In this document: positions 45,001 through 53,089 of the stretch, piece by piece
Numbering within the stretch: position 1 is the first letter of the stretch
Layout: each line of letters begins with the position of its first letter
Origin: an uncultured bacterium
Lineage (GTDB): Bacteria > Pseudomonadota > Gammaproteobacteria > Burkholderiales > Burkholderiaceae_C
Assembly: GCA_903928495.1 (NCBI GenBank)
Contig: CAIYQZ010000062.1
Span: forward strand, 1-64,000
Direction of reading: 5' to 3'
Length of the DNA stretch: 64,000 nucleotides
Position numbers and translations under genes: made by a program
The notes under the pieces: model-generated
Seen by the model: the letters and a program-made list of their open reading frames with translations, nothing else
Told to the model about the DNA's origin: nothing
Database searches by the model: none

Positions 45001-45915
45001 GTGAAAAAACTGTCCACTCTGGCCCTCGTGGGCTTGGCCGCTGCGCTGTCTGGTTGCGTGGCCACCGCCCCTACCATTGGCGACACCAGCGCCAAAACCG
45101 CTGCCACTGGCGCTGCAGGTGGTGCCAACGCTGAAAACGCCAACTCACAGCTCGAAAAATGCGCCAAGAGCATGGGCACGATCGCGGTGGTGGAAGACCA
45201 GCAGGCCACCTGGTTCACCACGATGCAGAGCTACAAGCTGCGGTCCACCGTGCCGGTGCTGCGCATGCTGATTCAGCAGTCCAACTGCTTTGTGGTGGTG
45301 GAGCGCGGCGCGGCCATGCAAAACATGCAGCAAGAGCGCGCGTTGCAGCAAAGCGGTGAACTGCGCAACAACAGCAACTTTGGCAAAGGCCAGATGGTCT
45401 CGGCCGACTTCTCGCTCAACCCCAGCATCACCTTCAGCGAAAAAGGCACGGGCGGCGTGGGGGCTGCGCTGGGAGCGTTCGGCGGTGGGCTGCTGGGCGC
45501 CGTGGCTGGTGGCATCAAGTTCAATGACGCGTCCACCATGCTGGTGCTGGTCGACAACCGATCAGGCGTGCAACTGTCTGCCGCCGAAGGCAGTTCGCGC
45601 AACACCGACTTCAACCTGTTCGGCGGTTTGTTCGGTGGTGGCGGTGGCGGTGCGGCAGGGGGTTTCACCAACACGCCCGAGGGCAAGGTTATTACCGCTG
45701 CGTTCATCGACTCGTTCAACCAGATGGTCAAGGCCCTGCGCAACTACAAGGCACAGAGCGTGGAAGGTGGCCTCGGTACCGGTGGTACGCTGGCGGTGGA
45801 CGGTGCGGCCAAGCCCGCCGCTGCGGCTGCTCCCGCGCCAGCAGCGGCCGCCGCCCCTGCCACGAAGAAAAAGCCGGCTCCCAAGAAAAAGGTCGTTCCT
45901 CCTGCCACCAAGTGA
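45001..45915 (+). CDS. CsgG/HfaB-like outer-membrane lipoprotein
   Basis: About 304 residues. The lipobox LSGC (~residue 18) marks an exported lipoprotein. The body has IAVVEDQQATWFTTMQ, FVVVERGAAMQNMQQER and glycine-rich stretches, resembling CsgG-type secretion-pore or peptidoglycan-linked proteins. The C-terminus (~265-304) is an Ala/Pro/Lys low-complexity tail. GTG 45001 is preceded by GGGAGA. A terminator follows. It is probably independent of parB. The CsgG link is moderate. Confidence 0.7.
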   Translation: MKKLSTLALVGLAAALSGCVATAPTIGDTSAKTAATGAAGGANAENANSQLEKCAKSMGTIAVVEDQQATWFTTMQSYKLRSTVPVLRMLIQQSNCFVVVERGAAMQNMQQERALQQSGELRNNSNFGKGQMVSADFSLNPSITFSEKGTGGVGAALGAFGGGLLGAVAGGIKFNDASTMLVLVDNRSGVQLSAAEGSSRNTDFNLFGGLFGGGGGGAAGGFTNTPEGKVITAAFIDSFNQMVKALRNYKAQSVEGGLGTGGTLAVDGAAKPAAAAAPAPAAAAAPATKKKPAPKKKVVPPATK

Positions 45916-45954
45916 TGTCTTGTACCCCCCGATCAGCGGGGGGAGGCAGTACTC

Positions 45955-45979
45955 AAGCGTGCCCCAGGCACGCTTTTTT
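45955..45979 (+). terminator. intrinsic terminator after the CsgG-like gene
   Basis: Stem AAGCGTGCC / GGCACGCTT with a CCA loop followed by TTTT. A second GC hairpin (CCCCCC / GGGGGG) is at 45925-45943. The terminator reaches the stop of the converging lipoprotein gene. Confidence 0.85.
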
Positions 45980-47232
45980 CATGGCAATGCAGCAGGTGCT
46001 GCGAGGTACTGCTTGGACAGGCGCTGGAACTGGCCACCGTCCGTGGTGATGTCGGTTTGGGTCGGGTGACCAGCACTGAACACCACGCCCATGCTCCCAG
46101 CGTCTACCAGTTCTTTGGGGTGCGTCAGAAAGTAGCTAACCCGGTTGTCCCGGAAGGCGTTGCGTGTGCCCCCTGGCGTGGTTGATGGCACCCCGAGAGG
46201 GGTTTGCCACCACAGCACGGGCAGGCCCAGACCCTCGTGCATGGCGCGTCCTGCTGCAAAAGCCGATTTGAAATTGGGCTCGGTCTGGTTGGTTTCGTCG
46301 TAGTAGAAAGGTACGCCAGCCATGCGATTGCAGTTGCTTCCCTCATCAAACTGTGCCTCAAAACACCCTGCATCGCGGTCTTGGGTTTGCATGACGACAA
46401 AGTCGGCTTTGTCTGCACCAATCTGCTTCATGTAGTTGAGTTCATTGGCCTCCAAATCACCAAAGCCAGAGGGCGGAAAACCCACATACGCATTGGGTGC
46501 CTGAGTTCGCGCCATTTGCAGCAAACATTGCGCGAAACCGACGATGTTGTCAGGCAGCGCAGCGCAGTCGGGATTGACCGAGCCTACACTGGCTGGATGC
46601 TGCGTGGGATCCGTAACATTGCGGTGCGTAAACCCCCAAAAATCGGGCTCGAAGTGCACCAGCGTCGGCTTGCCGTAGGTTTTGATGCCTTTGTACATCA
46701 GCCGTACGTTTTCCCAGTAGCCCTTCATGAACGTGTCATCCTGCACGCTGTAAATACCGAAGCCATCGCCCCACGTGGCCATCTGGTACAGCGTGAACAT
46801 CGGCACAGCGCCCAGCCTTTCGGAACTTGCCACCACTTCGGCCACATACGAGCCGTTTCCAGCACCCCAACGGTCCCACGAGTAAGCACCATAGGTGCTG
46901 ATATTGGTCAGGTACTGATCGTTGATGTCCACTTTCACGCCTTGTGCCTCGATATCAGCCACCGCCGTGGTTCCCAAGCCGACCATCAACAGCTTTGGTT
47001 TGCCCAGCAATGTTGCCAGTGCACCGGGGCGTTGCGCCAGCGGATAGGAAGAAACTGGTGCAGGTGCAGGTGCAGGTGCAGGCGATGGTGCGGGGCTGGG
47101 TGACGGTGCGACAGGAGTGGGCGCCGCTGCCGTGCTGCTACCGCCGCCCCCGCAGGAAGCTAAAGCGGCGATACCCAACGTGGCTGCAAACAGTGCAGCA
47201 GTGCGTGCAAGGGCTTTGTGTGAGAGGGCCAT
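45979..47232 (-). CDS. secreted lipoprotein, possible glycoside-hydrolase-like barrel
   Basis: A 417-residue protein. A lipoprotein signal ends in LASCGGGG, followed by a Pro/Ala/Ser linker (~30-60). The remaining ~350 residues contain the segments FTLYQMATWGDGFG, LVHFEPDFWGF and LPVLWWQTPLG, an acidic/aromatic pattern like that of TIM-barrel glycosidases, but I cannot name a family. ATG 47232 has AGGA about eight bases ahead. It diverges from the methyltransferase gene. Confidence 0.65.
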   Translation of the reverse strand: MALSHKALARTAALFAATLGIAALASCGGGGSSTAAAPTPVAPSPSPAPSPAPAPAPAPVSSYPLAQRPGALATLLGKPKLLMVGLGTTAVADIEAQGVKVDINDQYLTNISTYGAYSWDRWGAGNGSYVAEVVASSERLGAVPMFTLYQMATWGDGFGIYSVQDDTFMKGYWENVRLMYKGIKTYGKPTLVHFEPDFWGFTHRNVTDPTQHPASVGSVNPDCAALPDNIVGFAQCLLQMARTQAPNAYVGFPPSGFGDLEANELNYMKQIGADKADFVVMQTQDRDAGCFEAQFDEGSNCNRMAGVPFYYDETNQTEPNFKSAFAAGRAMHEGLGLPVLWWQTPLGVPSTTPGGTRNAFRDNRVSYFLTHPKELVDAGSMGVVFSAGHPTQTDITTDGGQFQRLSKQYLAAPAALP

Positions 47233-47388
47233 GATTCGGTGTCCTGTCGGGTGGGGTACGCGGTCTATGCCGGATTGTGCCGCCGCCGTGTAAAGCGTGT
47301 GTAACACGCAGATGACACTCGATCAACGCCCCCGTCTAGAAGTTCCTCAGGATCCTGTGCACCACAAGCGTCGCACTACACTGCCGCC

Positions 47389-48213
47389 ATGCGCCCCGCT
47401 GCTTTCCGCATGAGCCCCTTTTCCTGGCCTTGGCCCCTGCCTGCGTTGGGCGTGTGGGTGTTCGTATGGGCGGTTTTTGTCGTCGTGCGTGTGCTGCTGA
47501 TGCCCCTGTTTCCGGCCTTGTTACTGGCCACTGCGCTGGGTGTGCTGGGCAGTGTGTGGGCACGCACACCGGTGCGCCGGGCTGTCATGGCGCTGGGGTT
47601 CCCGTTGTCGTGGTGGTTGCTCGCCGGGGGCGCTGGCACGTCAGTGCTGGCAGGCCTGCCAGCATGGGGCTGGCTGGTGCCGCTGGGGCTGGTGTTGGCG
47701 CTGTATCCACCCACCACATGGAAAGACGCGCCTTTGTTTCCCACCCCCAGCGGAGCGCTGGACGGCTTGGCCGCACAGGTGCCGCTGCCTTTGGCGGGTC
47801 ATGTGCTGGATGCAGGATGTGGCGTCGGTGACGGCCTGATGGCGCTGGAGCGCGCCTACCCCGAGGTGCACCTGCACGGACTTGAACACAGCTGGCCGTT
47901 GCGCCTGCTATGTGCCTTGCGCGCTCGTCACGCCAGCGTGCGCCAGGGCGACATGTGGGCTGTGGACTGGTCTCGGTTTGACATGGTGTACCTGTTTCAG
48001 CGGCCCGAGACCATGCCGCGTGCCTGGGCCAAGGCGCAGGCAGAGCTGAACGCCGGTGCTTGGCTGGCCAGCCTTGAGTTTTCGGTGCCCGACGTGGCAC
48101 CCACCCTCACCTGGACTTGCCCCGATGGTCGCCCGGTGTGGTTGTACCAGCAGTCCCTGGACCATGCGAAAACAGAAGCTGAAAACACAATACCATCAAG
48201 CGCTGGAGTCTGA
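47389..48213 (+). CDS. membrane-anchored class I SAM-dependent methyltransferase
   Basis: A 274-residue protein. The first ~110 residues hold about three hydrophobic helices. The rest is a short Rossmann methyltransferase with motif I HVLDAGCGVGDGLMALE and an acidic residue after beta-2 (LHGLEHS). Methyltransferases with an N-terminal membrane module of this size are uncommon. The last ~10 codons come from a dispersed repeat copy, giving the tail NTIPSSAGV. Substrate unknown. A GTG/ATG at 47410 is an alternative start. Confidence 0.75.
   Translation: MRPAAFRMSPFSWPWPLPALGVWVFVWAVFVVVRVLLMPLFPALLLATALGVLGSVWARTPVRRAVMALGFPLSWWLLAGGAGTSVLAGLPAWGWLVPLGLVLALYPPTTWKDAPLFPTPSGALDGLAAQVPLPLAGHVLDAGCGVGDGLMALERAYPEVHLHGLEHSWPLRLLCALRARHASVRQGDMWAVDWSRFDMVYLFQRPETMPRAWAKAQAELNAGAWLASLEFSVPDVAPTLTWTCPDGRPVWLYQQSLDHAKTEAENTIPSSAGV
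48184..48209 (-). repeat. dispersed repeat copy at the end of the methyltransferase gene
   Basis: It contains CAATACCATCAAGCGCTGGAG, whose reverse complement shares GCGCTTGATGGTATTG with the MFS and potI copies. It provides the terminal codons and the stop region of the gene. Confidence 0.75.
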
Positions 48214-48236
48214 TTCGGTATTGAAAATTCGGTCCT

Positions 48237-49664
48237 TCAAAGGCTGAAGATCTTGCCCGGGTTCATGATGTTGTCCGGGTCCAGTGCACGTTTGATGGCG
48301 CGCATCATGTCCACTGCCCCGTCGCCCGCCTCGGTGCGCAGAAAGTCCATTTTGTGCAGGCCCACGCCGTGTTCACCGGTGCAGGTGCCTTGCAGGGCCA
48401 GGGCGCGGCTCACCAGTTGGTGGTTCAGGGCTTCGGCGGTGGCGCGCTCGGTGGGGTGGTCTGGGTCGATCAGGTAGCCAAAGTGGAAGTTGCCATCGCC
48501 CACATGGCCCACCAGAAAGTACGGAATGCCGCTGGCGTCTGCCTCGGCCACCGAGTCCAGCAGGCAATCGGCCAGGCGGCTGATGGGCACGCAGGTGTCG
48601 GTGGTGATGGCGCGGCAGCCGGGGCGGCTTTGCACGGCGGCAAAGTAGGCGTTGTGCCGGGCCGTCCACAGACGGGTGCGCTCTTCGGGGGTGGTGGCCC
48701 ACTCGAACGACTCGCCACCGTGTTCTGCCGCAATGTCTTGCACCAGTTCGGCTTGCTCCTTCACGCTGGCGGGCGAGCCGTGGAACTCCATCAACAGCAT
48801 TGGCTCTTCACGCAGGTTGAGCTTGCTGTGTGCATTGACGGCGCGCACCGAGGCAGCGTCGATCAGCTCACACCGGGCAATCGGTATGCCCATCTGGATG
48901 ATGGTGATGGTCGTGCGCACGGCTGCCTCAATGCTGGGGAACGAGCAGGTGGCAGCTGAAATGGCCTCTGGCAGCGGGTAGAGCTTGATGGTCACCTCGG
49001 TCATGATGCCCAGCGTGCCTTCGCTGCCCACCATCAGGCGCGTCAGGTCGTAGCCGGCGCTGCTTTTCTTGGCACGGGTGCCTGTGCGGATGACGTTGCC
49101 CTGCGCCGTTACTACCTCCAGGGCCAGCACGTTTTCGCGCATGGTGCCGTAGCGCACGGCGTTGGTACCGCTGGCGCGGGTGGCTGCCATGCCGCCGATG
49201 CTGGCGTCAGCCCCCGGGTCGATGGGGAAAAACAGGCCCTGGTCCTTCACGGCATCGTTCACGGCCTTGCGGGTCACGCCGGGCTGCACGGTCACGGTCA
49301 GGTCTTCGGCGTTGACGCTGAGCACTTTGTTCATGCGCGCCACGTCAATGCTGATGCCGCCCTGCACCGCCAGCAGGTGGCCTTCCAGCGACGAGCCGGT
49401 GCCGAACGCAATCACCGGCACCTTGTGCGCGGCGGCCAGCTTCACGGCATCGGCCACGTCGGTGGTGCTTTCGGCAAACACGACGGCGGCCGGTGGCGGA
49501 ATGTGGGTGAACGGCGACTCGTCGCGCCCATGTTGCTCGCGCACCGCCAGGCCGGTGGCGCAGCGCGCACCAAAGCGGGCCTGCAACTCGGTCAGCAGTT
49601 GGTGTGGTACCTCACGCAGTTCGGTGGCAGGCAACAGGTGTGTGGGGGCGGTGGGGGCATTCAT
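48237..49664 (-). CDS. FAD-linked oxidoreductase, GlcD/D-lactate dehydrogenase (cytochrome) type
   Basis: A 475-residue VAO-fold flavoprotein. PGGT-like loop region AFGTGSSLEGHLLAVQGG and DPGADASIGGM bind FAD. The C-terminal FAD-oxidase domain has HVGDGNFHFGYLIDP and GTCTGEHGVGLHKMDFL, characteristic of D-lactate dehydrogenase and glycolate oxidase GlcD. No GlcE/F subunits are nearby, which favours a single-subunit D-lactate or D-2-hydroxyacid dehydrogenase. ATG 49664 is preferred to the longer frame. Confidence 0.88.
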   Translation of the reverse strand: MNAPTAPTHLLPATELREVPHQLLTELQARFGARCATGLAVREQHGRDESPFTHIPPPAAVVFAESTTDVADAVKLAAAHKVPVIAFGTGSSLEGHLLAVQGGISIDVARMNKVLSVNAEDLTVTVQPGVTRKAVNDAVKDQGLFFPIDPGADASIGGMAATRASGTNAVRYGTMRENVLALEVVTAQGNVIRTGTRAKKSSAGYDLTRLMVGSEGTLGIMTEVTIKLYPLPEAISAATCSFPSIEAAVRTTITIIQMGIPIARCELIDAASVRAVNAHSKLNLREEPMLLMEFHGSPASVKEQAELVQDIAAEHGGESFEWATTPEERTRLWTARHNAYFAAVQSRPGCRAITTDTCVPISRLADCLLDSVAEADASGIPYFLVGHVGDGNFHFGYLIDPDHPTERATAEALNHQLVSRALALQGTCTGEHGVGLHKMDFLRTEAGDGAVDMMRAIKRALDPDNIMNPGKIFSL

Positions 49665-49747
49665 GGCAATGAGCGTTGGCGCAGGCGGATAATCGAAACC
49701 ATTATCCCCAGCCCTACCCCAAACCGCCAGAGAGCCTGCCCCCAGCC

Positions 49748-51343
49748 ATGCCATTTCAGAAACTGACCGCGTTGGTGGTGGACGACCAGGAGCTGATGCG
49801 ATCGGTCACCGTCAACCAGCTGCGTGCCATGGGCTGGGGCAAGGTGCTGAGCGCCAAGAACGGGGCCGATGGCTTGAAGCTGATGCGGGCCAACCGGGTG
49901 GAGGCCGTGCTGTCCGACTGGAACATGCCGGTCATGAACGGTGTGGAGTTTTTGCGTGCCGTGCGTGCCGAGCCCCGCTGGCAGCGGCTGCCGTTTCTGA
50001 TGATCACTTCTGAGACCGAGCGTGGCCGCATCCAGGACGTGATCACCTCGGGGGTGAGCGGCCTGCTTGTCAAGCCCTACAACGCGACCGCCCTGCGCGA
50101 CCGGCTGGAACGCGCCCTCCACCACGAGCCCGTGGCACCGCGGCCCGCCATCCAGATGAGCTCGGCCATCAGTGGAACCACTGACTCGGGACCTGATGTC
50201 GCCACCCTGCCGCCGACCCGCCTGCTGGTGGTGGACGACAACCCCACCAGCCTGGCCGTGCTGAACAAACTGTTTGCCGACGACTACGCCGTGACCACCG
50301 CCACCGGCGGACTGGCCGCGTTGGCGGCCTGCACCCAGGGCGTACCCCCCGACCTGGCGCTGATGGATGTGCAAATGCCCGACATCACCGGCTTTGAGGC
50401 CGTGCGCCGCATGCGCGCCAAGCCCGAGCTGGCCAACATCCCCGTGATGTTCGTCACGGCCGACGACAGCGATGCCGCGCGCACCGAAGGCCTGGAGCTG
50501 GGCGCCGTGGACTTTGTGCCCAAGACCATGTCGCCCAAGCTGTTGCGCCAGCGCGTGCGCAACTTTTTGCGCATCGTTGACATGCGCAAGCAGCTGCAAA
50601 GCGAATACGACGCCATGCTGGAGAACACCCGCTTGCGTGAAGAGGTGGAAAACCTCACGCGCCATGACCTGAAGGGTTCGCTCTCTGGCATCGTGGGCAT
50701 GGTGGGCAGCCTCGCCGCCGAAGACGACATGCCCGCGCGCCATGTCGACAAGCTGCGCCTGGTGGCTGATACCGCGCAGCAGGCGCTGCACTCGGTCAGC
50801 CTGGGCGGCGAGCTTTACAAGATGGAAACGGGCCGCTTCAAGCTGGTGGCCAAACCCGTGCCATTGGGTGAGGTGCTGCGCCGCGTGGTTGAGCTGGCCC
50901 GCGCCAGCTTTGCCGACAAACACCTGAGTGTGGTGGTCGATGTGGATGTGCCCGTGGGCCAGCCGGTGCCATTGGCCATGGGCGATGAAGGGCTGAGCCA
51001 GTCGCTGTTCCAGAACCTGGTGAAAAACGCCTGTGAGGCCGCGCCGGCGCACAGCACGGTCACCGTCACCCTGAAAGATGAAGACCCGTTGCGGGTGGAG
51101 GTGCTGAACACGGGCACCGTGCCCCTTGCCATTCGGGCCACCTTTTTTGACAAATACGTCACCGCTGGCAAAGAGCGCGGCAGTGGTCTGGGCACATACT
51201 CCGCCCGGCTGCTGGCTGTGTCGCAGCAAGGACGCATTGCCATGCGCACGAGCGACCAGGACAACACCACCACCCTCACTGTCTGGCTGCCCCGTCATCC
51301 GGACGAGCCGCTGGACTTGCGCTCACCGGCGCTGCAGGCCTGA
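49748..51343 (+). CDS. REC-REC-histidine kinase hybrid signalling protein
   Basis: A soluble 531-residue protein with two N-terminal receiver domains and a C-terminal kinase, the reverse of the usual hybrid order. REC1 (~1-125) has VVDDQ, Asp57 in LSDWNMP and Lys109. REC2 (~155-275) has VVDDN, Asp207 in LMDVQMP and Lys259. A coiled linker leads to the phosphoacceptor His306 in LTRHDLKGSL and an HATPase with FQNLVKNACEA and GSGLGTYSARLL. No membrane helices. It probably receives phosphate from another kinase. ATG 49748 fits the start of REC1. Confidence 0.88.
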   Translation: MPFQKLTALVVDDQELMRSVTVNQLRAMGWGKVLSAKNGADGLKLMRANRVEAVLSDWNMPVMNGVEFLRAVRAEPRWQRLPFLMITSETERGRIQDVITSGVSGLLVKPYNATALRDRLERALHHEPVAPRPAIQMSSAISGTTDSGPDVATLPPTRLLVVDDNPTSLAVLNKLFADDYAVTTATGGLAALAACTQGVPPDLALMDVQMPDITGFEAVRRMRAKPELANIPVMFVTADDSDAARTEGLELGAVDFVPKTMSPKLLRQRVRNFLRIVDMRKQLQSEYDAMLENTRLREEVENLTRHDLKGSLSGIVGMVGSLAAEDDMPARHVDKLRLVADTAQQALHSVSLGGELYKMETGRFKLVAKPVPLGEVLRRVVELARASFADKHLSVVVDVDVPVGQPVPLAMGDEGLSQSLFQNLVKNACEAAPAHSTVTVTLKDEDPLRVEVLNTGTVPLAIRATFFDKYVTAGKERGSGLGTYSARLLAVSQQGRIAMRTSDQDNTTTLTVWLPRHPDEPLDLRSPALQA

Positions 51344-51379
51344 CCCCTTTTTCCAAAACCTCCGTCTTCACCACACACC

Positions 51380-51973
51380 ATGGGCAATCGACTCACCCAA
51401 ATAGCCACCCGCACCGGCGATGCCGGCACCACCGGCCTGGGCAACAACCAGCGCGTCAGCAAAAACAGCCTGCGCGTGCATGCCATGGGCGACGTGGACG
51501 AACTCAACAGCCACATCGGTGTGCTGCTGTGCGAAGACATGCCCCTGCCCGTGCGCGAGCTGCTGGTCGAGATTCAGCACCAGCTGTTCAACCTCGGTGG
51601 CGAGCTGAGCATTCCCGGCTTCGAACTGCTCAAGGCTGAGGCCGTGCTGGCGCTGGATGAAGCGCTGGCCACGTTCAACGAGCCTCTGCCCCGCCTGCAG
51701 GAGTTCATCCTGCCGGCGGGCACCCGCGCCGCCTCGCTGGCCCATGTGTGCCGCACCGTGGCTCGGCGGGCCGAGCGCCAGGTGGTGGCTTTAGGCAATG
51801 AAGAATCGCTGAACGACACCCCGCGCCAGTACCTGAACCGCCTGAGCGACCTCATGTTTGTGCTGGCGCGCACGCTCAACCGCCACCGCACCGATGGCAG
51901 CATGGGCGACGACGTGTACTGGAAAAGCCAGCGCATGGCAGCCGGTGGCGCTGACGAGCCTGCCGCTCCATGA
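51380..51973 (+). CDS. PduO-type cob(I)alamin adenosyltransferase
   Basis: A 197-residue ATP:corrinoid adenosyltransferase with the N-terminal signature LTQIATRTGDAGTTGLG and later LNRLSDLMFVLAR. It makes adenosylcobalamin for B12-dependent enzymes. None of its client enzymes is in the window. It overlaps the next small gene (ATGA) and follows the kinase gene by 36 bases. Confidence 0.95.
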   Translation: MGNRLTQIATRTGDAGTTGLGNNQRVSKNSLRVHAMGDVDELNSHIGVLLCEDMPLPVRELLVEIQHQLFNLGGELSIPGFELLKAEAVLALDEALATFNEPLPRLQEFILPAGTRAASLAHVCRTVARRAERQVVALGNEESLNDTPRQYLNRLSDLMFVLARTLNRHRTDGSMGDDVYWKSQRMAAGGADEPAAP

Positions 51974-52329
51974 TGCACCTCTGGCACTTGCCGCTCAGCG
52001 TACAGGGCGCGCTGCTGGGGCTGGCCGTATTGGCGGCGTCACCGCCAGCCTGGGCTGCCACATCGACCCAGACCTTGGTGTGCGATGTGTCCTACCTGCC
52101 CAGCCGTGCCAACTGGGTGCGAACCGTGACGGTGGACTACGACAACAAACGCCTGCGCGGCGTGGCGGTTGATGGGGTGGCTGTGCACAGCTTTGCCGTC
52201 AGCGGGACGGTCATCCTGACATCTCAGGACAACGAGCGCATACAACTGGATGTGGCCCAGTTGGGCTGGACCAGCGACTTCCGCGGGTTGGCCTCAGGGC
52301 AGGGCCGTTGCCAACGGGAAAACATGTGA
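51970..52329 (+). CDS. small secreted protein of unknown function
   Basis: A 119-residue exported protein: signal peptide to ~residue 29 (PPAWAA), then a compact beta-rich domain with two cysteines (CDVSYLP near the start and GRCQRENM at the end) that could form a disulfide. The start overlaps the adenosyltransferase stop. No family recognised. Confidence 0.65.
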   Translation: MMHLWHLPLSVQGALLGLAVLAASPPAWAATSTQTLVCDVSYLPSRANWVRTVTVDYDNKRLRGVAVDGVAVHSFAVSGTVILTSQDNERIQLDVAQLGWTSDFRGLASGQGRCQRENM

Positions 52330-52332
52330 TGA

Positions 52333-52388
52333 AAAAGGCACTTGCCGCTTGATTGGCAAGGATTTTCAGCTATTTATTTGGTATTAGC
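52333..52388 (+). repeat. dispersed repeat copy
   Basis: CTTGCCGCTTGATTGGC followed by TTCAGCTATTTAT resembles the consensus. It lies between two converging genes. Confidence 0.6.
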
Positions 52389-52393
52389 GTGCG

Positions 52394-53047
52394 TCAGGCA
52401 GGTGCACAGGTGGTGCCCGCTTCGGGCGTTTGTGGTGGCAGCAGCCCCAGGTGTGCGGCACGGAACACGGCCTCCGAACGGCTGCTGACACCCAGGGCCT
52501 TGAATGCGGCGGCCAGGTGGGTCTTCACAGTGCTTTCGGCCACCAGCAATTCCCGGGCGATGGTTTTGTTGGGTTTGCCTTGCACCAGCTTCAGAAGGCA
52601 TTCCATTTGCCGGGGAGACAGTCCGGCGACCGCCTGGGCCACGCTTTCATCGACGCTCTGGTTCGCCAGCGCTGAGGCAGGCAGGTAAACGCCCCCGGCC
52701 AGCATCGTTTCCAGGGCCTTGAGCATGGTGGGCGTGTCGGCCGATTTGTGGATGAAGCCCGCCGCGCCTTGTTCGACGAGTTCGCGCACCAGCCCGGGCC
52801 GCGTGTCGCCCGACAACATGGCCACTGTGGCGTCGGGGTGTGCTTCGAGCACACGCATCAGGCCGTCATTGGCCTGGCTGTCGGGCAATGCGTAATCGAG
52901 CAGGATGAGGTCGAAAGGGCCCTGCGCCTGCACCGCCTCGGCAATGCTTTGTGCGGTGGCACAGGTCAGGCTGGCGTCCAGATCCTGGAGCAAAAAGCGC
53001 AAACCCTGTGAGAACAGTACGTGATCGTCAACCAGAAGGGCACGCAT
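52394..53047 (-). CDS. NarL/LuxR-type response regulator
   Basis: A 217-residue regulator. The receiver domain (~1-120) has VDDHVLF and the phospho-Asp in LILLDYALPDSQ. The LuxR-type helix-turn-helix (~140-205) has LSPRQMECLLKLVQGKPNKTIARELL with the NKTIA and TVKTH motifs. It starts 42 bases after the stop of the hybrid kinase and is its likely partner. Confidence 0.92.
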   Translation of the reverse strand: MRALLVDDHVLFSQGLRFLLQDLDASLTCATAQSIAEAVQAQGPFDLILLDYALPDSQANDGLMRVLEAHPDATVAMLSGDTRPGLVRELVEQGAAGFIHKSADTPTMLKALETMLAGGVYLPASALANQSVDESVAQAVAGLSPRQMECLLKLVQGKPNKTIARELLVAESTVKTHLAAAFKALGVSSRSEAVFRAAHLGLLPPQTPEAGTTCAPA

Positions 53048-53089
53048 GTGTGTGAGTTGTGTTCGATAGCGTATGGAGTATTGTAGGCC

